NCBI GenBank assembly: GCA_964398785.1
Contig: CAYNNQ010000028.1
Coordinates: 1-35,722, forward strand
Length of the DNA stretch: 35,722 nt
Direction of reading: 5' to 3'
Origin: CAYNNQ01 sp964398785
GTDB lineage: Bacteria; Desulfobacterota; Desulfovibrionia; Desulfovibrionales; Desulfonatronovibrionaceae
Each line of letters opens with the position of its first letter. Positions within the stretch are counted from its first letter, which is position 1. The notes under the pieces were generated by a model. That model was not told the DNA's origin. It saw nothing but the letters and a program-made list of their open reading frames with translations, and made no database searches. Of the stretch, positions 17,093 through 24,524 are shown piece after piece. A program made the translations under genes and the position numbers.

Positions 17093-18235
17093 TCAGGAGG
17101 AAAGCCAATCCATAGGATTAATTGCTTTTTGATGAAAACGCAATTCGAAATAAAGCCCCTCAGTCTCGATTTCCGGGTAGTATCCGCAGGTCCCTATAGG
17201 TTCACCTTTTTCCACCTTTTGGCCCAGAGATACCTGAGAGGAGTTCAAAAAGGCATACAGAGAATAATAGTCATTTCCGTGATAGACAATTATTACTTTT
17301 CCGAACCCTCGAAGTTTATCATTGTGCACTACTTTGCCCCAGAAAACCGACTTTACCCTAGCCTCCGTGGAGACTTCAAGGGAAATCCCCCTCTGTGGGG
17401 GGTCTGCATCCGGGTTGAATCTTTTGGTCAGTTCCCCGTTGCATGGCCAGGGCAAAAATCCTTTCATTTGGGAAAATTTTCTTTCGGTCAGGGCTTTTAG
17501 TTTATAGTTAAGGGATTCGATGGTCCCCAGGATATTTTGCACCCGCTTTTCGTTTAATTGCCGCTTGGCCCGGATCTCTTGCATCTTTTGCAAGTATGCC
17601 AGCTTTTTCCCCAAAAGCTTGTCCTTGAGCTTTTCCGTTTTCTTGAGCTCTTTTTGGACCTTGGAGGTCACTTCTTCCAGTTTGGCCATGGAGGCGGTTA
17701 CCCGCACGGAAATGTTCCGGAGGCGTTCCATATCGGTTTCGGTCTGTCTGGATATGGCTTTGAGCCATTTGACTTTCCGATCCAAGCGCCCCCAATTATT
17801 CATTCCTTCCGTCCGGGAAGAAACGCGTTTTAAATAGGAGGGCCACAAAGTAGCCAAAAGTTTTTGGAGTCTTTCCCGTATTTTTCCCTGGGCCGATTTC
17901 GTCTCTTTGTATTTTTTCAAGAGCCGAGACCTTTTCTTTTTCAGCTTTTGGTATCTATCCTCCTGTTCCTGCAATTGGGACTTTATCTTCTGCATCCTCT
18001 TTTCAATTCGGGACAGCTGGGAATATACCTTTTCTTCACGCCGGGAAAGTTCGCGTATTTTTTCTTTTTTCTGCTGTAAGGTCTCTTTTTTTTCTTCAAT
18101 ATCCTCTTTTAAATTTTCCGGAGAAGCCGCCCGGGAAAGACTGGAGCAAGAGAAAAGCATGGTGAGAGCGATGACAAAGAAAAAGCCGGCAACAAGGAAG
18201 TAGGTATATGGATCGAGTGTTCTCAATTTTAGCAT
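17093..18235 (-). CDS. EnvC-like murein hydrolase activator with long coiled coil and degenerate LytM domain
   Basis: This 380-residue protein has an N-terminal hydrophobic signal or anchor (about 12-36). A very long charged coiled coil follows (about 40-245), then a LytM/M23 fold (about 255-378). In active M23 enzymes zinc is bound by HxGxD and HxH. Here the corresponding stretches read PQRGISLEV and LYFELRFHQ, so the zinc ligands are missing and YAHL is replaced by YAFL. That is the pattern of EnvC, which does not cut peptidoglycan itself but activates amidases at the division site. The gene heads the run EnvC - CtpA - YibQ-type deacetylase. It ends about 115 bp before the protease start. 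Confidence 0.88.
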   Translation of the reverse strand: MLKLRTLDPYTYFLVAGFFFVIALTMLFSCSSLSRAASPENLKEDIEEKKETLQQKKEKIRELSRREEKVYSQLSRIEKRMQKIKSQLQEQEDRYQKLKKKRSRLLKKYKETKSAQGKIRERLQKLLATLWPSYLKRVSSRTEGMNNWGRLDRKVKWLKAISRQTETDMERLRNISVRVTASMAKLEEVTSKVQKELKKTEKLKDKLLGKKLAYLQKMQEIRAKRQLNEKRVQNILGTIESLNYKLKALTERKFSQMKGFLPWPCNGELTKRFNPDADPPQRGISLEVSTEARVKSVFWGKVVHNDKLRGFGKVIIVYHGNDYYSLYAFLNSSQVSLGQKVEKGEPIGTCGYYPEIETEGLYFELRFHQKAINPMDWLSS

Positions 18236-18318
18236 GGATCGGGTATTTTAAGTGGAAATTGGATATCTGCACGCATCCTGGATCAATTACGGTTACCTCC
18301 GGCTGTACCTTGTTTTTC

Positions 18319-18963
18319 CTAAAGGTCACGGAGGGGGCAATGGGCACAATTGGGTTTTGATTTCTTGCACCATTTCTTGCCAGCACGAACTATAAGGGCA
18401 TGATATTCGTTGTATAATTGCCTGTCCAGCGGCAGGCGCTCCATTACAAATCCCTGAAATTCGGAATATCCCTTGTCTTGATCCAGTATGCCGTGCCTGT
18501 GGAATATGCGCTTGGTGTAGGCATCAATAACAAATACCGGATGCTGCAGGGCATAAAGCAGGATGCTGTCCGCGGTCTCCGGACCGATACCTTTGATGTC
18601 CAGCAGTTCTTTGCGCAGGTTAGAGGTCTCCCTTTTGGCCATTTTTCCCATGTTCAGATCAAACTTTAGATGCAAAAAGGACAAAAAATTACCCAGCCTT
18701 TCCGCCTTGACCCGGAAGTATCCGGCCGGCCGGATTAGTTCAGCGATTTTCTCCCGGTTTAGGGCGATTAAATTTTCCGGCTGGAGAAGCTCGTGTCGTT
18801 GCAGATTGGCAATAGCCTTTTCTACGTTTCCCCAGTTTGTATTCTGGGTGAGTATTGCCCCCACAGCCACTTCAAACGGCGAGTCCCCTGTCCACCAGTT
18901 GCTGGGGCCGAGCTTGTCCATGAGATTGTTGTAGAGTTGTAAAAGTTCTAGTTTGTGGTCCAT
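18319..18963 (-). CDS. HhH-GPD DNA glycosylase, endonuclease III-related (COG2231 type)
   Basis: This is a 214-residue base-excision repair glycosylase. The helix-hairpin-helix reads LLDIKGIGPETADSILLYA, and the GPD aspartate is in VFVIDAYTKR. The lysine of bifunctional endonuclease III (GVGRKTA) is replaced by Pro-Glu, which points to a monofunctional glycosylase such as a 3-methyladenine type. The C-terminus has Cys199-x6-Cys206-x2-Cys209 and then PLRDL followed by TAG. In the standard iron-sulfur motif the fourth Cys would be exactly where the stop is. The start ATG has no clear ribosome site, because a family A element is inserted 6 bp upstream. Confidence 0.87.
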   Translation of the reverse strand: MDHKLELLQLYNNLMDKLGPSNWWTGDSPFEVAVGAILTQNTNWGNVEKAIANLQRHELLQPENLIALNREKIAELIRPAGYFRVKAERLGNFLSFLHLKFDLNMGKMAKRETSNLRKELLDIKGIGPETADSILLYALQHPVFVIDAYTKRIFHRHGILDQDKGYSEFQGFVMERLPLDRQLYNEYHALIVRAGKKWCKKSKPNCAHCPLRDL

Positions 18964-18969
18964 TATACT
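18964..18969. repeat. Left target duplication of family A copy
   Basis: TATACT at 18964-18969 is repeated exactly at 19101-19106, on either side of the 131-bp element. This is a 6-bp duplication of the kind made by a cut-and-paste transposase. Confidence 0.75.
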
Positions 18970-19100
18970 GATGCGCCTGCAAAAAGTATGTTTTTGCAGG
19001 CAGTGTTAGGTTTTAGGTTGAAAGTTTTAAGTAAAATCAGGATGTTGTTGTATTTGATTTAGGCTTTCAGTCTTAAATTGTGATATCTTGCAGTCGTGTC
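18970..19100 (+). mobile_element. Repeat family A (MITE-like), complete copy with 6-bp duplication
   Basis: The 131-bp element begins GATGCGCCTGCAAAAA and ends TTGCAGTCGTGTC. The ends are imperfect inverted repeats (10 of the outer 13 match). The left end also forms its own hairpin (CCTGCAAAAA / TTTTTGCAGG). It shares the AAGTAAAATCAG and ATTTGATTT-type core with the copy at 34986. It encodes no protein, so it would need a transposase from elsewhere. Perfect TATACT repeats flank it. Confidence 0.85.
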
Positions 19101-19106
19101 TATACT

Positions 19107-19243
19107 GGAGCGAAGGCTATTCTTCTGGGCTTCTCGACAAATAAGGAAGCCTTCCGGTAGATTAAATACAAACTCCATTCATCTCCTCGAAGAGCCCGGA
19201 GATATAAACGAAAGTAAAAAACGAGGCTCTTAGATATAAGCCT
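19107..19243. other. Short spacer between family A and family B copies
   Basis: There is no gene here. Two inverted pairs are visible: GAAGGCT with AAGCCTTC (about 19112-19155), and AAGAGCC with GGCTCTT around an AT-rich loop (about 19190-19230). Their function is unknown. Confidence 0.4.
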
Positions 19244-19455
19244 TTGGATTTTTTATATCTTCTCCATCTTTTTGGATGCTTTCAACAAGAGGGCCGCGCG
19301 TTTTCTTGGTCTAGAATATTTAAGTCGAAACCCCGCACCCAAATAGGAATTTGGGTGCGGGAAGGGGGCAAGCATCCCCCTTGGGCGGGGTTTAGAAAAC
19401 ACCGGGCCGGTAGTTTGGCATCGAAAAAGATCAGGCGGAGAAAATACCCATCAAA
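19244..19455 (+). repeat. Repeat family B, copy III (complete)
   Basis: It aligns end to end with copy II, which lies in the opposite orientation. The left arm has TTGGAT, TTTTTGGATGC and GGGCCGCGCGTTTTCTTGG. The right arm has AGAAAACACCGGGCCGGTAG, TTTGGCATC and AGGCGGAGAAAAT. The tip at 19332-19361 is a perfect 13-bp stem (CCCGCACCCAAAT / ATTTGGGTGCGGG) with loop AGGA. It sits 22 bp beyond the prmA stop codon, so prmA transcripts would run into it. Confidence 0.85.
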
Positions 19456-19477
19456 CGTCCAGGAACCAGAAAAACTA

Positions 19478-20332
19478 CTAACCGTTCCAAACCAGGGCCA
19501 CCCATTCATCTTTTTTCAGTATTTGTGGAGCCTCCAGGCCACATTCCTGGTATGCCCGGCTCACCCGTTCTGTTTGAGAATCCAGTATGCCGGAGAGGAC
19601 CAGGCAATATTTTTCCGGGTCCAGCAACTGGGTAAGTTCGGAGGCCATATCTATGAGGGGGTTGGCCAGTATATTGGCCAGTACGAGGTGAAATCGATCC
19701 CCGCCCCGGATATCCGAAAGATTTCCCTTGCTTACGCTGAAATTGTTCTGGACGTGATTTATCTCGATATTTTCCCGAGCATTGTCAATAGCCGTAGACT
19801 CAATATCCACCCCAATACCCCCCAACCCGAATTTGGCGCAGGCTATCCCCAGAATCCCGGATCCTGTTCCCAGATCCAGAAAAGACTGCCCTTGCTTTAT
19901 CCGCCCGGAACTTAGTTCGCGATGGATTGCCTGCAGGCAAAGGGTGGTTGTGGCATGGTGACCGGTACCAAAGGCCATTTTGGGATCAATAACTATGGTG
20001 GTTCCAGAAAAGGGGGTATCCGTCAGCCAGGGCGGGATAACTAGGATGCGATCGTCTATATTTATGGGGGTGAAGAATTTTTTCCAGTTCTCTTCCCAGT
20101 GGAAGTTTTTTTCAAAGTCATGCGTATAGTAAAGAGAGGGGATCTGGGATTGCAGAAAACGGGCAACTCCATCCAGGCGGTTTAAAGATTCAAAATGTAC
20201 CCGGTATACGAGGAGACCATTCTTTTTTTCCTCCTTCCATCCCCAAGGTGCATGGTCCGCAAGAAGGGCACTGGCTTTTTCTTCTTCTTCCGGTGTGAGG
20301 TGCAGGTTGAGTACAAAAAGGTTATTTTCCAC
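19478..20332 (-). CDS. prmA: Ribosomal protein L11 methyltransferase
   Basis: PrmA is a cytoplasmic S-adenosylmethionine-dependent enzyme that methylates lysines and the N-terminus of ribosomal protein L11. The 284-residue protein has the small N-terminal substrate-recognition domain. The family block DPKMAFGTGHHATT follows (116-129), then the SAM motif FLDLGTGSGILGIACAKFG (151-169), the GVDIE acidic motif and LVLANILANPLI. The start is GTG, overlapping the end of the permease gene by 11 bp, so it is the last cistron of the amino acid transporter operon. That link looks positional rather than functional. Confidence 0.93.
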   Translation of the reverse strand: MENNLFVLNLHLTPEEEEKASALLADHAPWGWKEEKKNGLLVYRVHFESLNRLDGVARFLQSQIPSLYYTHDFEKNFHWEENWKKFFTPINIDDRILVIPPWLTDTPFSGTTIVIDPKMAFGTGHHATTTLCLQAIHRELSSGRIKQGQSFLDLGTGSGILGIACAKFGLGGIGVDIESTAIDNARENIEINHVQNNFSVSKGNLSDIRGGDRFHLVLANILANPLIDMASELTQLLDPEKYCLVLSGILDSQTERVSRAYQECGLEAPQILKKDEWVALVWNG

Positions 20333-21017
20333 GGGCCTGATACCTGGACATGTTACGTTCCAGTTTGCGGCTTATCTCGGTCAGGACATAGCAAATAATG
20401 AAATAAAGCACGGCAATGGTAATAAAAATTTCTGTGGGCGCGTTCAACGTACGGTTGTTTACCTGGGTAGCCGTGCGTGTAAGTTCGTTGACCCCGATAA
20501 TGTACGCCAAAGATGTATCCTTGGTCAGGCTGACGAACTGGTTGACGAATGAGGGAATCATGTTGCGCAGGGCTTGGGGAAGCACAATATAGCGCATGGC
20601 CTGGTAGTGGGACAAACCGGTACTGCGTGCGGCCTCGGTTTGACCCTTGGGTAGTCCCTGGACACCGGCCCGGACTATTTCCGCTATGTACGCACTGGTG
20701 AATACGATAAAAGATATCAGCGCACTTGTAGCCTCGGGCAGGCTTTGCCCGAGAAGAATTGGTGCCAGGAAATAAAACCAGAAAATGACCATGAGCAATG
20801 GCGTGCCGCGGACTATCTCGATATATACGGTAGCAATCCAGCTTAATAATGCATTGCGGGATAGACGCATCAAACCGAAGAACAGGCCCACCCAAAATGC
20901 CCCGAATATCCCCCCTATGGCCAGGAGGATACTCATGGCTAGTCCGCCCAGCGGCCCGTCCGGGTAGGGCCCTATCAGAAAATAATCAAAGTTGTTCCAG
21001 ACGACTTCCCAGTGCAC
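20322..21017 (-). CDS. Polar amino acid ABC transporter permease (HisM/GltK type)
   Basis: This is a 231-residue inner-membrane permease with about five helices, a typical length for the HisMQ family. The loop that contacts the ATPase is clear: EAARSTGLSHYQAMRYIVLP (about 144-163), then QALRNMIPSFVNQFVSLTKDTSL. The start is GTG behind GGAGAG, 15 bp after the first permease. It should pair with that permease to form the channel of the importer encoded by this operon. Confidence 0.93.
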   Translation of the reverse strand: MHWEVVWNNFDYFLIGPYPDGPLGGLAMSILLAIGGIFGAFWVGLFFGLMRLSRNALLSWIATVYIEIVRGTPLLMVIFWFYFLAPILLGQSLPEATSALISFIVFTSAYIAEIVRAGVQGLPKGQTEAARSTGLSHYQAMRYIVLPQALRNMIPSFVNQFVSLTKDTSLAYIIGVNELTRTATQVNNRTLNAPTEIFITIAVLYFIICYVLTEISRKLERNMSRYQARGK

Positions 21018-21032
21018 TAGTACTCTCTCCAG

Positions 21033-21734
21033 TTAATAGTTTATGGTTCGCAGGAAGTATTTGTTGTATTGAGTTACGGCGAAAGAAACCACTAGCGAGA
21101 TGATAATGTATATGAGGGTGACCACCGTGAAGGCTTCAAACCCGTGAAAGGAATAGGATTCAATCTGCCGGGCCATGTAAGTAAGTTCCATTACGCCAAT
21201 GGTCATAGCCAGAGAGGAGTTTTTGATCAGATTCAAAAATTGGGATATCAAAGGAGGAATTATTATCCGGAAAGCCTGAGGCAAAATAACGTGATGCATG
21301 GCCTGGATAAAGCTCAGCCCGCTGGCCCTGGAGGATTCTAGCTGGGTGCGGGGTATGGAGTATATCCCGGAACGTATTTCCTCGGCGATAAAGGCGGAGG
21401 TATAAACAGTCAAGGATATGACCCCGGCCGCAAATTCGAAGTTGTGATTATATAGCCAGTTATTTACCGCCTCCGGCAAAATGGAATACGAACCAAAATA
21501 CCAAAAGAAAATCTGGATAAGGAGCGGGGTGTTCCGGAAAAATTCCGTATAGGCAATACTGAACCATTCCAAGGGCTTGAATTTGCTTAAACGGAAAACG
21601 GCAATTATCGTTCCCACTATAAGGGCAAATAGAATGGAAACTGCCGAAAGCTTCAGGGTGACAATGAGTCCGTCGACTATCCATTGGGCGTATTTGCCGG
21701 TCAGAACCAGCTCCCACTTGAACTCGTAATTCAC
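21033..21734 (-). CDS. Polar amino acid ABC transporter permease (HisQ/GltJ type)
   Basis: This is a 233-residue membrane protein of the same family. It has the N-terminal helix VTLKLSAVSILFALIVGTIIA. Its ATPase-contact loop is ESSRASGLSFIQAMHHVILPQAFRIIIPPLISQFLNLIKNSSL. The start is GTG behind AGAGGAAAAA. It is the first gene after the strong hairpin at 21796-21824, so its expression may be lower than that of the binding protein gene upstream. Confidence 0.93.
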   Translation of the reverse strand: MNYEFKWELVLTGKYAQWIVDGLIVTLKLSAVSILFALIVGTIIAVFRLSKFKPLEWFSIAYTEFFRNTPLLIQIFFWYFGSYSILPEAVNNWLYNHNFEFAAGVISLTVYTSAFIAEEIRSGIYSIPRTQLESSRASGLSFIQAMHHVILPQAFRIIIPPLISQFLNLIKNSSLAMTIGVMELTYMARQIESYSFHGFEAFTVVTLIYIIISLVVSFAVTQYNKYFLRTINY

Positions 21735-21795
21735 TTTTTCCTCTTTTTCCGGTTCCGGTTAAAGGTGCTCATGTATTCTGTTTGATTATCAGGAG

Positions 21796-21824
21796 AAAAG
21801 GGGCCCATGATCAGGGCCCCTTTT
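21796..21824 (-). terminator. Hairpin between binding-protein and permease genes (partial terminator)
   Basis: Perfect 11-bp arms AAAAGGGGCCC (21796-21806) and GGGCCCCTTTT (21814-21824) enclose ATGATCA. On the minus strand, the direction of the operon, it ends CTTTTCTCC. It can act as a terminator that some polymerases read through, or protect the upstream message from decay. Confidence 0.8.
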
Positions 21825-21841
21825 TGGAGGTTTATGTTTAG

Positions 21842-22666
21842 CTAGGGCCAGATTTCCATTTCCCAATCCAGCGGAAGGGAATATGCAGTATCCGGGCCGA
21901 ACCACTTGTTATAGATCTCTTTGTATTTGCCGCTGGTCCACATTTTAGCCAGCGCTTTGTTTACCGCATCCCGGAAATTGGATGCGTTTTCCGGTACACC
22001 GATGCCGTAAGGTTCATCGGAGATGTATTCCCCGGCGATTTTGTAGTTATCCGGGTTGTCCGCACTGTTGCGTAGGCCGAGAAGAATGGTGGCGTCCGTG
22101 GTTACTGCTTGTACTTTCCCCTGTTGCAGGGCCAAGAAGGCCTGCGGGTAGCCTTCAAACGAAATTACCCGGCAATTGGGTTGGGCTTCCTTGATATTTT
22201 TCTCTGAAGTAGATCCCTTGGCGGTACCCACTCTTTTGCCGGCCAGATCATCCACGGACTCAATGCCCGAGCCTTTTTTGACCAGTATTTTCTGCCCGGT
22301 CATGAAATAGGTCAGGGTGAAGTCAATGGTGTCGTCGCGGGAGAATTTGTGGGTCATGGTGGCCGCGACCATATCCACATTGCCCTGGACCAGCTTGGGG
22401 ATACGGGTGGCCGAAGTAACCGGCTTCAGCTCCAGGTCGACCCCGAGCTGATCCGCGATGTATTGGCTCACATCCACATCAAATCCCACTATTTCGTTGC
22501 TATCCTCATTCACAAAACCAAAGGGGACAACAGAGTCCTTAACCCCGACAATGAGTGTACCTCTTTCCTTGATTTCCTGCAGTTTGTCGGCCTGGGCAAC
22601 ACCCTGGCCGATGAAGAATGTCAAGGCCAGTACCGAAAACAGAACACTGTACCACAGTTTGCGCAT
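21842..22666 (-). CDS. Amino acid ABC transporter substrate-binding protein (SBP family 3, Glu/Asp-like)
   Basis: This is a 274-residue periplasmic solute receptor. The signal peptide (about 1-26) ends near VAQA. The lobes follow the family plan: LQEIKERGTLIVGVKDSVVPFG, IVGFDVDVSQYIAD, TSATRIPKLVQGNVDMVAATMT, LAGKRVGTAKGSTSE and YGIGVPENASNFRDAVNKAL. The Thr-Arg-Asp pattern around the ligand pocket (SATRIP, VTTDATILLG) resembles glutamate/aspartate receptors, but the ligand is not certain. A good GGAGG precedes ATG. The gene lies between the ATPase gene and the hairpin that precedes the permeases. Confidence 0.92.
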   Translation of the reverse strand: MRKLWYSVLFSVLALTFFIGQGVAQADKLQEIKERGTLIVGVKDSVVPFGFVNEDSNEIVGFDVDVSQYIADQLGVDLELKPVTSATRIPKLVQGNVDMVAATMTHKFSRDDTIDFTLTYFMTGQKILVKKGSGIESVDDLAGKRVGTAKGSTSEKNIKEAQPNCRVISFEGYPQAFLALQQGKVQAVTTDATILLGLRNSADNPDNYKIAGEYISDEPYGIGVPENASNFRDAVNKALAKMWTSGKYKEIYNKWFGPDTAYSLPLDWEMEIWP

Positions 22667-22695
22667 AAAAACCTCCGTAAAGAATTAAAGGTTGA

Positions 22696-23424
22696 TTAAA
22701 GTATTTCTTTTAAAAAGGCCTTTGTCCGCTCATGTTCGGGATTTTTGAAAAAATGGTCCGGTGTCCCGGTTTCCACTACTTCCCCCGCATCCATAAAGAT
22801 CACCTTGTCCGCCACTTCCCGGGCAAATCCCATTTCGTGCGACACGCAGAGCATGGTCATCCCTTCGCGGGCCAGGTTTTTCATTGTGTTCAGGACTTCG
22901 TTGATCATTTCCGGGTCCAAAGCCGAGGTGGGTTCGTCGAATAGCATGACCTTTGGGCGCATGGCCAGAGCACGGGCTATGGCCACCCGCTGCTGCTGTC
23001 CTCCGGAAAGTTCCACTGGATATTTGTGCATTTGATCGTGAATGCCCACTCGCTCCAAAAGTTCCATTGCTTCGGATTCCGCTTTTTCCTTGGAAAGCTT
23101 TTTAACCTTGAGGGGAGCTAGGGTAGTGTTTTTGAGTACAGTAAGATGGGGATATAAATTGAATTGCTGGAAGACGATGCCGATCTCGGAGCGGAGTGTA
23201 TTGATATTTACGGAGGGATCGTGAATACTTTTGTCCTCGAAAAAGATCTCTCCATCATCGATCTCCTCGAGGCGGTTCACACAGCGGATAAGGGTGCTTT
23301 TGCCCGACCCGCTGGGACCGCATATTATAAGGACTTCACCTCGGGTTACCTGTTCATTTATATCTCTTAAAACGTGAAAATCCCCGAACCACTTGTTTAC
23401 ATTCTTTATATCGATTAAGGTCAT
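22696..23424 (-). CDS. Polar amino acid ABC transporter ATP-binding protein (GlnQ/GltL type)
   Basis: This is the 242-residue ATPase that powers the importer. Walker A is GPSGSGKS (36-43), the Q-loop is IVFQQFNLYPHLTV, the signature is LSGGQQQR, Walker B is VMLFDEPTSALDP and the switch His is in VSHEMGF. These are the hallmark sequences of the polar amino acid subfamily. It is the first gene of the operon, with a good promoter about 100 bp upstream. Having the ATPase first and the receptor second is a less common order than receptor first. Confidence 0.95.
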   Translation of the reverse strand: MTLIDIKNVNKWFGDFHVLRDINEQVTRGEVLIICGPSGSGKSTLIRCVNRLEEIDDGEIFFEDKSIHDPSVNINTLRSEIGIVFQQFNLYPHLTVLKNTTLAPLKVKKLSKEKAESEAMELLERVGIHDQMHKYPVELSGGQQQRVAIARALAMRPKVMLFDEPTSALDPEMINEVLNTMKNLAREGMTMLCVSHEMGFAREVADKVIFMDAGEVVETGTPDHFFKNPEHERTKAFLKEIL

Positions 23425-23516
23425 AGGCTAGAGATCCTTTTCCCCGGTCTATTATCGGTTTGCAGTTTTAACCCCTCTATCCATAAATAAAGTCAATTTT
23501 TTAAAATAACTCAACA

Positions 23517-23545
23517 ATATTACGAATATGCTTCGCTTTTGTCAA
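23517..23545 (-). promoter_or_regulatory. Promoter of the amino acid ABC operon
   Basis: On the minus strand TTGACA (23545-23540) is followed after 17 bases by TAATAT (23522-23517). This is close to the sigma-70 consensus. It lies about 95 bp before the ATPase gene. A second TTGACT is present further downstream. Confidence 0.7.
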
Positions 23546-23577
23546 TTAAGAGGTTCAAGTTTACCAGGGGAAATTTG

Positions 23578-24483
23578 CTATTTGGCTTGCAAAAGATCCT
23601 GCAAGGCATTGCGCAGACCGGGATGCCGAAATCGGAAATCCAGTTTGCTGATTCCCTCCGGGGCGCATTTCTGACTGCTTGTAAGCATACTGGACATATC
23701 CCCGAATATCAGGCGCAAAGCGAAGCGGGGAACAGGGACAAGAGCCGGGCGATGCAGAGTTGAGGCTAGTACACGCGTAAATTCCTTGTTGGTAACCTTT
23801 TCGGGGGCGCATATATTGTAGATTCCCTCGGCCTCCCCGGAAGAGCAAAGAAAAGAGATTGAGTGGATCAGGTCCTGGATGTGCACCCAGGGAAACCATT
23901 GCTTTCCGGGTCCCAGCCGTCCGCCTACCCCCATTTTAAATGCCGGAAGCATTTGGGCCAGGGCTCCCTCATTTTTATCCAGCACTGCAGCGAATCTGGT
24001 GATGATTACCCGGTGTCCGCTTTTTTTTGCCTGCATGGCCTCCTCCTGCCACTGGACACAGACACGGGCCAGAAAGTCATCTCCGGGGTTAGCGCTTTCG
24101 TCTATTGTCCTATCCCCTTGGTCGCCATAGTAGCCTACTGCGTTGGCGCATAAAAACGTCCGCGGCTGTGGCGCTCGTTCCAGGGCCTGAACAGCCATTT
24201 GCGTGGAGATGGTTCTTGTTTCCAGGATTTTCTTCCGGGCTTCCCTGGTCCACCGGCGGAATATGTTTTTGCCCACCAAGTTGACGATTACATCGCATTC
24301 CGCGGCCTTTTTTTGCCATTCCCCGGCGTCCAGGGCCGAACCGCTTACTGGAGTGGCCTTTTTGTTCACCTTGTGTTCCGAACCGGAGCGAGCCAGTACG
24401 TACACTTCATTTCCTTCTTGGTGCAAAAGGGAGCACAGCCGGGAGCCTACAAATCCGGTTCCGCCCATAATAAAGTATTTCAT
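23578..24483 (-). CDS. TIGR01777-type NAD(P)-binding epimerase-like protein (SDR family, YfcH-like)
   Basis: This 301-residue protein begins with a Rossmann nucleotide site, MKYFIMGGTGFVGSRL. It has a central NAVGYYGDQGD block and ends with a DUF1731-like region (VPVPRFALRLIFGDMSSMLTSSQK). Family members are atypical short-chain dehydrogenases of largely unknown substrate. The start at 24483 is chosen because AGGAG lies just before it and the Rossmann motif then begins at residue 1. Longer in-frame starts add unrelated sequence and overlap the photolyase gene. It follows the photolyase gene by 41 bp, probably in one transcript. A TIGR01777 gene beside photolyase also occurs in other bacteria. 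Confidence 0.88.
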   Translation of the reverse strand: MKYFIMGGTGFVGSRLCSLLHQEGNEVYVLARSGSEHKVNKKATPVSGSALDAGEWQKKAAECDVIVNLVGKNIFRRWTREARKKILETRTISTQMAVQALERAPQPRTFLCANAVGYYGDQGDRTIDESANPGDDFLARVCVQWQEEAMQAKKSGHRVIITRFAAVLDKNEGALAQMLPAFKMGVGGRLGPGKQWFPWVHIQDLIHSISFLCSSGEAEGIYNICAPEKVTNKEFTRVLASTLHRPALVPVPRFALRLIFGDMSSMLTSSQKCAPEGISKLDFRFRHPGLRNALQDLLQAK

Positions 24484-24524
24484 AAATTCTCCTCTTGCAG
24501 GGTCCGCGGGATCTTGACCCGGGT

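Noticed and set aside
19244..19915. Open frame of 223 codons across repeat family B copy III
   Set aside because: It runs from the repeat into the antisense of prmA, and the matching frame is not open through copy II.
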